A stretch of DNA of 5,216 bases from Clostridiales bacterium (GTDB lineage Bacteria > Bacillota > Clostridia > Christensenellales > CAG-917), in the NCBI GenBank assembly GCA_014799525.1, contig JAAVHW010000067.1, forward strand, positions 1 to 5,216, read 5' to 3'. A model generated the notes under the pieces. The model was not told the DNA's origin. It saw only the letters and a list, made by a program, of their open reading frames with translations, and made no database searches. Numbering within the stretch: the first letter of the stretch is position 1; every line of letters begins with the position of its first letter. Position numbers and translations under genes: made by a program. Positions 1 to 5,216 of the stretch are shown piece by piece.

Positions 1-465
1 ATTGCCCTTCGGCAAAACGGACAATTCTCCGCTCGGCTCGAATATTGCGTACGCCACGTCGTTTATGTCAAAGTAGTTCTTTTCTCTCAGCATTGAAAGC
101 AGGTCGTTGACATCTATATTACACTTTTTCAGCTCGTCATACTGTATCTTGCCCTCGTATATGAGCGTGGACGGCTTGCCCTTTAGCAGCCGTTTGAGGA
201 ATGTATTCTTCCTGCCAAAGACTGCTATTAGCAGCGCGAGCGCTAAGAATATCGTCATCGAGATGAGATAGTAATAGAACGGCGTTTCCGTATCCGTCGC
301 CATCTCCGCCGCGATTGAGCCGAGGGATATTCCCACCGCATAGTCAATAAATTCAAGCTGTGCAATCTGCTTCTTTCCAAGAATCTTAGAGATGATAAAC
401 AGATATATGAATGACACAAACGCGTTTATCAGCACCCAAAATATAGGTTTAATTCCAAATAGCAT
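1..465 (-). CDS. DUF421 (YetF/YcaP-type) membrane protein, 3' end cut by the window edge
   Basis: The first 155 residues are visible and no stop is reached at base 1. The family is made of small inner-membrane proteins with a conserved cytoplasmic C-terminal domain; their biochemical role is poorly known. Visible here are hydrophobic segments at about residues 8-29 and 64-83, the family-typical stretch between them (FIDYAVGISLGSIAAEMA, about 39-56), and the start of the soluble domain. In that domain the pattern LIYEGKI (101-107), DDLL-like NDLLSMLRE (120-128) and AIFEPSGELSVLPK (140-153) matches the DUF421 consensus as I know it. Family members usually have a little over 200 residues, so roughly the last quarter to third is missing. 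The ATG at 465 is supported by an AAGGAG-like ribosome site (complement of 472-477), 6 nt away. It lies 72 bp after the acyltransferase stop on the same strand, so co-transcription is possible. I found no convincing promoter or terminator in the gap. The family call is strong; its function and its link to the preceding genes are unknown. Confidence 0.9.
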   Translation of the reverse strand, partial: MLFGIKPIFWVLINAFVSFIYLFIISKILGKKQIAQLEFIDYAVGISLGSIAAEMATDTETPFYYYLISMTIFLALALLIAVFGRKNTFLKRLLKGKPSTLIYEGKIQYDELKKCNIDVNDLLSMLREKNYFDINDVAYAIFEPSGELSVLPKGN

Positions 466-537
466 AATGGACTCCTTTTTACCATTTGCTTAATCATTGT
501 CAAAAAAACCTATACTTATACTCGGCGCAGCTATAAA
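466..537 (-). other. Short intergenic gap between the E2-like gene and the DUF421 gene
   Basis: This 72-bp gap contains the DUF421 ribosome site (472-477) and a minus-strand run of seven T (502-508, read as A on the plus strand). It also has a direct repeat of GTATA within GTATAAGTATAG (minus strand, about 511-522). The T run is not preceded by a paired stem that I can find, so I do not call a terminator. A perfect minus-strand TTGACA lies at 498-503. However, the best -10 candidate 16-17 bp downstream overlaps the ribosome site, so I do not call a promoter. The simplest reading is that the DUF421 gene is read through from upstream. Confidence 0.5.
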
Positions 538-1518
538 TTACAGCCACTCGTCTAAGATATGCGGATTTGCAAACACCTCGTCCATACGGTCTATAAACGG
601 AATGAGATTGCCAAAGTCACATGCGCGGTGGTCAAAGGCAAGAGTCAACGGCAATACCGTCTTAACGCCTATAGTCTCCTCCTGTTCGTCGCTGAAAACC
701 GCTGACTGGCGTTGCAGGTTACCGACCAACACTCCGAAGATTTGAGGAGGAATCAGCTCAAACATCGTGACGTGTCCGCGGAGGTTCCTGCCGATACTGC
801 CGATATTTGAAATCATAATCGTGCCTTCATCAAGGTCATACTTATTTATACGCGCATCCTTTTTGACGGTTTTGTTGTATTTGCCAACCTCTATGGCATA
901 CTTGAGGAGGCTATTATATCCACCCATCTTTATACGCTCTTTGCCGAACAGCGCCCAGAACAGACGGGAGAAGCAGGTTATCGGCTTGCCGTGCGCAAGG
1001 AAATTGAGCGTTTGCGAAAGTGACAAATCTATCTGCGCCTGCCCAAGCGCCATCTCATCCTCAAACTTTTGAAGAAGAACCCTGATTTGCTGTTCAAGCT
1101 CGCAAAGCGTATATTTGTCGGCGTTTCTTATGTTGAGTGCCTGCATAGTGCCGTCAGGCAGAATCGTAGGCATATTTACGTTCACAAAGTCGTAAGTGGT
1201 CAACGTGCCTCTTGCGCTCTTGTACTTGTAGTTCAGATGTGAATTCAGCTTTGGCGCAGCCTTGAGTCCCTCGATTATGCACCTTATCACAAGCGTGTTT
1301 ATGGTGACTGAAACTCCCTTTTCCTTTTTCAGTTTGTTGAAGTAACTGATGAAGTCTGTCACGTCTGGCTCGTAGTTGAAGCACACGTGCGGAATGTTCT
1401 TTGCCGACGTAGCCATTTCATAGGCAAGTATACGCCTACCCATGTCAAGCGGAGTGCTCTGCTTGATAAGGTTGTTGCTCTGTATATACAAATTTTGCTT
1501 TCTTGTTATTCCGTCCAT
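538..1518 (-). CDS. Stand-alone 2-oxoacid dehydrogenase E2-type acyltransferase domain protein
   Basis: A 326-residue protein with the fold signature of the E2 acyltransferase (chloramphenicol acetyltransferase-like) catalytic domain. In 2-oxoacid dehydrogenase complexes this domain moves an acyl group from a lipoyl arm to CoA. Visible family features are the N-terminal RRILAYEMATSAKNIPH (28-44), the P-x-LN pattern (89-92), VNMPTILPDGTMQALNIRNAD (within 114-134), SNIGSIG (237-243) and the catalytic-like DHRACDFG (296-303). His297 and Asp301 align with the active-site HxxxDG, but its Gly is Phe302. No lipoyl domain and no peripheral subunit-binding domain is present, and no E1 or E3 gene is nearby. 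About 65 extra residues (about 157-224), partly hydrophobic, separate the middle helix from SNIGSIG. The ATG is set by GGAGG (complement of 1527-1531), 8 nt upstream, inside the end of the regulator gene. Only 3 nt separate the two genes. It could act on free acyl-CoA or a different acceptor, or be a non-catalytic relative. The domain call is firm and the substrate is unknown. Confidence 0.85.
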   Translation of the reverse strand: MDGITRKQNLYIQSNNLIKQSTPLDMGRRILAYEMATSAKNIPHVCFNYEPDVTDFISYFNKLKKEKGVSVTINTLVIRCIIEGLKAAPKLNSHLNYKYKSARGTLTTYDFVNVNMPTILPDGTMQALNIRNADKYTLCELEQQIRVLLQKFEDEMALGQAQIDLSLSQTLNFLAHGKPITCFSRLFWALFGKERIKMGGYNSLLKYAIEVGKYNKTVKKDARINKYDLDEGTIMISNIGSIGRNLRGHVTMFELIPPQIFGVLVGNLQRQSAVFSDEQEETIGVKTVLPLTLAFDHRACDFGNLIPFIDRMDEVFANPHILDEWL

Positions 1519-1521
1519 TTT

Positions 1522-2277
1522 TTAATCCTCCATAATCGTACAATTTATAATCGTTGCACCGCATTCGCGGAAAATTTGCTCCGACATCTTATCCATCTCG
1601 CAATTTTCAAAAGTACAGTGACGGGCTTTTTTTACATTCTTCACTGCGATGCGGCTGAACTTGCAATTGTCAAATACGACGTCCATATTGCAGTTGTCAA
1701 ACACTGTCGCCGAAAAGCTCGAGTCGCTGATTTCGCACCTATAAAACGATGCGTTTATCTTGCATGACGATAGCGCCAAATTTCTAACCTTCATAAAGCG
1801 GAAAAAACAATGCTTTATTTCAACGTCGTTCATCTGCGAATTTACATTGCTACAGTGGAAAAGCTCGCAATCCTTAAACCTGCAATACTCCATCTCCAAT
1901 GACGAAAACTCCGCGTAGCGCATGACTGAATTGAACAGATATACGCCGTTTCGCTTGATGTCGCTAATGCGCTGCTTGTACCAATTCGCATTGTTGAACA
2001 CCGAATCAACATACTGCACTACCGTCGGCACTGGCGGCTCTGGGCTTGTAACCGCAACCTCTTTTTGATAATGCGAATCAAGAAAATACATGATATCCTT
2101 ATTCAATATATCCGCAAGCTGCAACAGAGTGATTACGTCCGGTACGCTCACGCCGCGCTCCCACTTGGATACGTTTTGCGGACTGACCGCAAGCTTATCC
2201 GCAAGCTCCTTTTGCGTGTATCCCTTGTCAGACCTTGCATTGACCAAATTCTTTCCTATAATTTCGGGTGTAATCAT
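1522..2277 (-). CDS. XRE-family regulator with Cys-rich pentapeptide-repeat-like C-terminal domain
   Basis: A 251-residue protein. Residues about 6-66 form a clear XRE/Cro-CI helix-turn-helix domain: GYTQKELADKLAVSPQNVSKW holds the turn and recognition helix, followed by ERGVSVPDVITLLQLADIL, which closes the five-helix bundle. A linker (about 67-110) follows. The remainder (about 115-250) reads as short repeats with Cys/Ser/Ala two residues before Phe/Leu/Ile, for example EYCRF-KDCEL and KHCFF. Twelve cysteines fall in this part. Those at 132, 137, 142, 157 and 172 share one five-residue register; 181, 196, 221, 226 and 246 share a second. That fits a right-handed quadrilateral beta-helix (pentapeptide repeat). 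Such a domain could sense a ligand or partner, or mediate dimerisation; this is inference. The ATG at 2277 has GAGGT upstream (about 2282-2286). It is followed after 3 nt by the E2-type gene, so it likely regulates that gene and itself. Direct repeats in the upstream region are candidate operators. There is no sign of truncation. Confidence 0.88.
   Translation of the reverse strand: MITPEIIGKNLVNARSDKGYTQKELADKLAVSPQNVSKWERGVSVPDVITLLQLADILNKDIMYFLDSHYQKEVAVTSPEPPVPTVVQYVDSVFNNANWYKQRISDIKRNGVYLFNSVMRYAEFSSLEMEYCRFKDCELFHCSNVNSQMNDVEIKHCFFRFMKVRNLALSSCKINASFYRCEISDSSFSATVFDNCNMDVVFDNCKFSRIAVKNVKKARHCTFENCEMDKMSEQIFRECGATIINCTIMED
1527..1531 (-). promoter_or_regulatory. Ribosome binding site of the E2-like gene, inside the regulator gene
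   Basis: The minus strand reads GGAGG 8 nt before the ATG at 1518. It sits within the last codons (Met-Glu-Asp) of the XRE gene, whose TAA ends 3 nt before the E2 start. This strong site fixes the E2 start. It implies co-transcription with the regulator and probably translational coupling. Confidence 0.8.
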
Positions 2278-2327
2278 ATTGACCTCGCTTTTATTTCAAC
2301 TTCCGCTGTTTGCCTTCGCAAGATAAA

Positions 2328-2357
2328 ATTATCACATTCTTGCCCCCAAAACAACAA
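2328..2357 (-). promoter_or_regulatory. Candidate sigma-A-type promoter of the XRE/E2 operon
   Basis: On the minus strand a TTGTTG -35-like box (2352-2357) and a GATAAT -10 box (2328-2333) are 18 bp apart. The -10 has an upstream TG (TGTGATAAT), the extended -10 form that tolerates a weak -35. Transcription would start near 2320, giving a leader of about 45 nt before the ATG. The 17-bp direct repeats lie immediately upstream, where an activator or repressor could act. The call rests on consensus matching only, in AT-rich DNA where chance matches are common. Confidence 0.45.
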
Positions 2358-2364
2358 AAATTTA

Positions 2365-2401
2365 TAAACAAATCGTAGAATTGCTAAACTAAATGTAGAA
2401 T
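2365..2401. repeat. Two 17-bp imperfect direct repeats, 20-bp period: candidate operator
   Basis: TAAACAAATCGTAGAAT (2365-2381) and TAAACTAAATGTAGAAT (2385-2401) agree at 14 of 17 positions. The invariant parts are TAAAC and GTAGAAT. A 3-bp spacer makes the period 20 bp, close to two helical turns, so bound proteins would sit on the same face of the DNA. They lie just upstream of the best promoter candidate of the XRE gene. I read them as a likely binding site for that regulator or another one. No third copy is seen beside them. Confidence 0.55.
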
Positions 2402-2465
2402 ATAACGCTTTTACGACATTTTTTTGTGTATATCAAACCTTTATATTATCTATAAAACTTAATAA

Positions 2466-2529
2466 CAAACCCCTTTGCCTGCAAGCCATCTAAAAATAAA
2501 CGACTTTGACTTGCAACCATAGGGGTTTG
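2466..2529. repeat. Long imperfect inverted repeat; possible terminator or recombination remnant
   Basis: The arms 2466-2485 and 2510-2529 pair at 17 of 20 positions. They form an outer perfect 9-bp block (CAAACCCCT with AGGGGTTTG), two inner pairs (T2476-A2519 and G2477-C2518), and an inner perfect 6-bp block (TGCAAG with CTTGCA). The loop is 24 nt. It begins 65 bp past the peptidase stop in the direction of transcription, so it could end the phosphatase-peptidase transcript. The flank after the stem on the minus strand (TTATTAAGTTTTAT) is T-rich but not a clean T-tract, and the loop is long for an intrinsic terminator. A structured RNA leader, or a target or scar of a mobile element, are alternatives; no flanking target duplication is evident. 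Confidence 0.6.
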
Positions 2530-2593
2530 ACAAAATAAAAATTATGACAATTACTGTTATATCATGCAAATAGTCTTAAGTGCTGACACTCAT

Positions 2594-3544
2594 TCAGCCA
2601 TTGCACATTGTAGATGATAAATATGCTAAATTCAACATCTCGCATGTTTCATTTGCAATCTTGCGCGGAGCAGGATTGCACATAAATTCCGCAAACGCCT
2701 CTGCAACAAATTCGCGGCGGGATTCAAGAGCATATGTCGACAATCCCTTTTTTATCTCCTTAGCCGACTTTGATTCATGATATTCCTTAAAACTTTTCAT
2801 CTCGGAAAAATTACACATTTCGTCTAAAAGATGTCCCAACTCATGATATACAACTGATTCTGGTGTATAACATTCCTTTGGATGAAAGCCTATAGCCTCA
2901 CTTTGGCGCAACTGTGAAATGCACTTCAGATAAGCGTAGCCGTTATAATCATTCTTATCAAGCAGTACAGCATCAAAAAGCCCGAACGCACATATTGCCA
3001 TTGCTATATACTGCTTGTGATTGGCGATTACGTCTGTAAGCATCTTATGAACCATGCCGCCAAGTTTCTCTGCATTCTCTTTTGTACAGATATATTGAAG
3101 ATTGAACTTGTTCAGCGCATCAACATTTCCCTGCTCCATTTGAACAATCAGCTTCTCCATTTCATGGTGCGTTCCTATAAAGCAGAGCCTGCTACGAAGT
3201 TTAGGATATTTATAAAGCACATCTACTATCACTTTCAGCATTCTCTTTACACCGTATAAGTTTATATCGTTAAAAGCGCATGCGTCACAGAGATAATACT
3301 TCCTTGCAATAGCCTCAAGCTCCATATAATTTGCGGCATCATCAATGTCTTGCAGGATGCGCTCCTTTTTACAACGAACATAAAATGAGCGCATACGTCT
3401 TGATTCAATCAAACTAAACTGCTCTTTATTGAGTTCCAGCACAACGCTGTCCCTGCCATCAACATCTTTTAAGGTAAGACTATATCTCTCACCCTTGCTT
3501 GAAGAGTCGCTGCTATAGGTAATGTCAAAAGTTAGCTTATTCAT
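2594..3544 (-). CDS. Lethal-factor-like (ATLF/M34-type) zinc metallopeptidase domain protein
   Basis: A 316-residue protein. The C-terminal part carries HELGH (234-238), where His234 and His238 would bind zinc and Glu235 would be the catalytic base. It is followed by STYALESRREFVAEAFAEF (269-287). In anthrax lethal factor the catalytic Tyr precedes the third zinc ligand Glu by 7 residues, within SYGR...EFFAEAF. Here Tyr271 and Glu278 keep that spacing and the surrounding EF-x-AEAF. This assigns it to the gluzincin group near ATLF/PPEP and the zincin domains of phage polyvalent and MuF-linked proteins. The N-terminal 215 residues are not recognised; GFHP (219-222) just before the motif recurs in such domains. 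No signal peptide or membrane segment is visible, so it probably acts in the cytoplasm or is exported by a non-classical route. The start overlaps the phosphatase stop (ATGA) with a modest GGTGA site (about 3549-3553), so the genes are coupled. The key residues are intact and activity is plausible. The substrate is unknown. Confidence 0.8.
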   Translation of the reverse strand: MNKLTFDITYSSDSSSKGERYSLTLKDVDGRDSVVLELNKEQFSLIESRRMRSFYVRCKKERILQDIDDAANYMELEAIARKYYLCDACAFNDINLYGVKRMLKVIVDVLYKYPKLRSRLCFIGTHHEMEKLIVQMEQGNVDALNKFNLQYICTKENAEKLGGMVHKMLTDVIANHKQYIAMAICAFGLFDAVLLDKNDYNGYAYLKCISQLRQSEAIGFHPKECYTPESVVYHELGHLLDEMCNFSEMKSFKEYHESKSAKEIKKGLSTYALESRREFVAEAFAEFMCNPAPRKIANETCEMLNLAYLSSTMCNG

Positions 3545-5216
3545 AGTTTCACCAAACTCGTGTATCCAGCTTCAAGAGCAGCAAGTTGTTCCTCCAATAT
3601 CTTCACATCACTACTGGGATTAGACTTCAAGCGATAGTATGTGCGGAACAATTCCAGTCTCGTTGCGTTAAACTGCCCGTCTATTATTGATGCGCTATCC
3701 CAATTGCTTGCAAGCGCACTTACAATATCAGGGATAATGACAGACTTTTTATCTCTCATTTCGCACAATATTGCATCGCCATTGACCGCGTATTGCGCAG
3801 TTTCTGATTCCTTATACAAATCATCAAGCCCAAATTTGCGCACGACGTCCGCATTGATGACATCATAAATCATATCGACGTTATTCTTAAGAAAAGCAAA
3901 AACATCTCTCCAAGCGTCTACATACAAGCTATAAGACACCTTTAATGCGGTCTTCTTTGATTCTTTTTGACATTGCAACTTTGCATTTGAGTCTATATAG
4001 GAGTTTACTTCGCGTGCCATATTGCCAGCTTTTTCAGACAAAGAGTTGACATTCATTATTTTCATCTTGAATTGCAGACCTATATCCATCTCCTGCCATA
4101 TCCTCAATAAACTGTTAAGATTATTGCGCTGCTTACGATTGGCTGCCATGTCATCCCAAAGACTATCGAATTTGTCGCGATAAAAAGCGATTCTTTCAAC
4201 GATTCTACGGTGCAATTCATTCCTGAGTACATTTAGCTTCTCTTCCTCTTTCTCGATTGCCGCAAGGCTATTCTTTGCCGCAATATACTCTGACGCATGC
4301 TTCTTCATGTTTTCAAAAGCAAGCTCTACTCTGTATTTCCCATTGAAATCAACGGGCTTTTGAGTTAAAACCTGAGAGGCCAAAAGCGCAGGATTATCCT
4401 TGACATATTCAAACAGCGCGTTAAAGGTCTGCGACATTCTCTGCTCTTCAACCGTCTTTGCCAATTCGGCAGTGCTTTTTCTTGCATGTTCAACCGCATT
4501 CACAACCTCTTGAGAGATAGCAATATCGGTCGTCCCACGCGCTATTGCATCTGCAATCATATTGGCAATATATTCGTATCTGTCCGTAGTACGCGTGAGA
4601 ATATAACTTGAAACGTCCTCTTCCGATTGGTTTATCACTTCAAGCTCGGAATACAATTGAGAATACTTTTGACGAATTGCAAGAATTTTATCTGTCCGCT
4701 TTGCAAGCCTTTGCTGCATATCCGCATAGTCTGAAAAGCCAAATGCTACAAAAGCCATTGTGGCATCATCACCATGCACTTCGTCATAAAAGCGTTTAAG
4801 CGTATCAGAAAGCTCTTCTGTAGAATTGCACTCTCTTATTGTCGACAGCAATGTGTGCTCAACGCCTAAATGGTCATCAGGAGAAAACGGGTCAAACACT
4901 CCATCGCTAACTGTCATCAACATACAGGGCTTTGAAATCTCATGCTTCCTATAATTCAAAGTCGTCTGAGCATTGCCTGAATAAAACAGATTGGTTATAG
5001 AACCTGAATCGTCCTCGTCATCCACAGAGAGCAGTTTTAAGCCGTCAGGAGAAAGTGCATAGCAACGAGAATCACCTGCCCAAAGCGTTTCAGCAATTAC
5101 GGACTGCTCCGTTTCCGTATAGCGGATAGATGCCAGTGTAGTAGGCAGAATCAACTGTCCGTCATATTTACCCTTCTGCAAGTTGAGCTTACTGGCCGTT
5201 TTGTTCAATCCTGCTG
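3541..5216 (-). CDS. PP2C-type phosphatase domain with C-terminal coiled-coil region, 5' partial
   Basis: About 557 residues are visible and the frame stays open through the right edge, so the N-terminus is missing. The TTG at 5208 could be read as a start but has no ribosome site and falls inside a PP2C domain. I number from it only for convenience. PP2C phosphatases remove phosphate from Ser/Thr with two bound metal ions. Visible motifs are PTTLASIRY (22-30), AGDSRCYALSPDGL (44-57), TVSDGVFD (99-106, metal-binding Asp102) and GDDATMAFVAFG (146-157, metal Asp147/148). The first metal motif, normally some tens of residues before the TTL, lies outside the window. From about 160 to the end the protein is helical and charged, with a strong coiled-coil stretch at about 300-365 (rich in Glu, Lys, Leu and Arg) and a short one at the C-terminus. 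I do not recognise this part; it probably binds a partner or oligomerises. The TGA overlaps the start of the peptidase gene. A kinase or vWA partner may lie upstream, as with many bacterial PP2C genes, but that cannot be seen here. Confidence 0.8.
   Translation of the reverse strand, partial: AGLNKTASKLNLQKGKYDGQLILPTTLASIRYTETEQSVIAETLWAGDSRCYALSPDGLKLLSVDDEDDSGSITNLFYSGNAQTTLNYRKHEISKPCMLMTVSDGVFDPFSPDDHLGVEHTLLSTIRECNSTEELSDTLKRFYDEVHGDDATMAFVAFGFSDYADMQQRLAKRTDKILAIRQKYSQLYSELEVINQSEEDVSSYILTRTTDRYEYIANMIADAIARGTTDIAISQEVVNAVEHARKSTAELAKTVEEQRMSQTFNALFEYVKDNPALLASQVLTQKPVDFNGKYRVELAFENMKKHASEYIAAKNSLAAIEKEEEKLNVLRNELHRRIVERIAFYRDKFDSLWDDMAANRKQRNNLNSLLRIWQEMDIGLQFKMKIMNVNSLSEKAGNMAREVNSYIDSNAKLQCQKESKKTALKVSYSLYVDAWRDVFAFLKNNVDMIYDVINADVVRKFGLDDLYKESETAQYAVNGDAILCEMRDKKSVIIPDIVSALASNWDSASIIDGQFNATRLELFRTYYRLKSNPSSDVKILEEQLAALEAGYTSLVKL

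Larger units (their letters stand above)
2278..2593. other. AT-rich intergenic region with regulatory structure, no gene
   Basis: These 316 bp separate the stop of the peptidase gene (2594) from the start of the XRE gene (2277), both on the minus strand. Open frames here are short and lack ribosome sites, and I see no coding sequence or recognisable RNA gene. In transcription order (high to low) the region holds a weak promoter-like pair (2541-2569), a long inverted repeat (2466-2529), tandem 17-bp direct repeats (2365-2401), a better promoter candidate (2328-2357) and the XRE ribosome site (about 2282-2286). It must end the phosphatase-peptidase transcript, start the regulator transcript, or do both. 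Confidence 0.7.

Noticed and set aside
475..503. Minus-strand TTGACA (498-503) as a promoter for the DUF421 gene
   Set aside because: The only -10 candidate (TAAAAA-like) overlaps the ribosome site and would start the transcript almost at the ATG.
538..1518. Assignment as a pyruvate dehydrogenase E2 (pdhC/aceF)
   Set aside because: It lacks lipoyl and subunit-binding domains, has no E1 or E3 neighbours, and carries a variant active-site motif. Only the catalytic-domain family can be supported.
2365..2401. The direct repeats as part of a CRISPR array
   Set aside because: There are only two copies, 17 bp each, with a 3-bp spacer and no cas genes.
2466..2529. The inverted repeat as an integron attC site
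   Set aside because: The ends do not show the GTTRRRY / RYYYAAC core pair, and no integrase or cassette array is present.
2527..2562. Plus-strand TTGACA (2527-2532) with TTATAT (2557-2562)
   Set aside because: The 24-bp spacing is too long, and no plus-strand gene follows.
2582..2598. Small hairpin GCTGA/TCAGC (minus strand) at the peptidase stop as a terminator
   Set aside because: The stem is only 5 bp, overlaps the stop codon and has no T-tract after it.
497..4799. Plus-strand open frames at 497-745, 767-1072, 1387-1767, 2065-2367, 2580-2780, 3017-3259, 3641-3868 and 4608-4799, among others
   Set aside because: They lie mostly opposite well-supported minus-strand genes, lack ribosome sites and show no recognisable domains, so they are shadow frames.
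5206..5208. TTG as the start codon of the phosphatase gene
   Set aside because: The frame stays open to the window edge, no ribosome site is visible, and the codon falls inside a PP2C domain whose first metal-binding motif would be lost. I treat the gene as 5' partial.

Overview
The window looks like accessory DNA from a low-to-moderate GC Firmicutes-type bacterium, probably a gut Clostridia relative. The evidence is strong AGGAGG-type ribosome sites, AT-rich intergenic DNA, an XRE regulator, a DUF421 membrane protein and a stand-alone 2-oxoacid dehydrogenase E2-type protein. This placement is inference; no rRNA or other marker gene is present. Every credible gene lies on the minus strand, so transcription runs from high to low coordinates. 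No tRNA, rRNA, CRISPR array, transposase or integrase was seen.

Upstream pair (5216 to 2594). The first gene enters from outside the window. It encodes the C-terminal two thirds of a PP2C-type protein phosphatase domain, followed by a long helical, coiled-coil region. Its stop overlaps the start of the next gene in an ATGA, so the two are translationally coupled. The second gene encodes a zinc metallopeptidase-like protein with HELGH and a downstream Tyr-7-residue-Glu signature, as in anthrax lethal factor. No signal peptide is visible in the peptidase. A cytoplasmic phosphatase-peptidase module is the most novel-looking part of the window; its role is unknown.

Intergenic region (2593 to 2278). 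These 316 AT-rich bases hold no gene. They contain a long imperfect inverted repeat (2466-2529), two 17-bp direct repeats exactly 20 bp apart (2365-2381 and 2385-2401), and a plausible minus-strand promoter just downstream of those repeats (2328-2357). The direct repeats are good candidates for an operator of the regulator that follows.

Downstream pair (2277 to 538), then a third gene. An XRE helix-turn-helix regulator carries a Cys-rich pentapeptide-repeat-like C-terminal domain. It is followed after 3 nt by a stand-alone E2-type acyltransferase catalytic domain with no lipoyl or subunit-binding domain. In this E2 protein the active-site His and Asp are kept, but the usual Gly of the HxxxDG motif is Phe. 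After 72 bp comes a DUF421 (YetF/YcaP-type) membrane protein that runs off the left edge. The layout suggests that the regulator controls its own operon including the acyltransferase, in response to an unknown signal.
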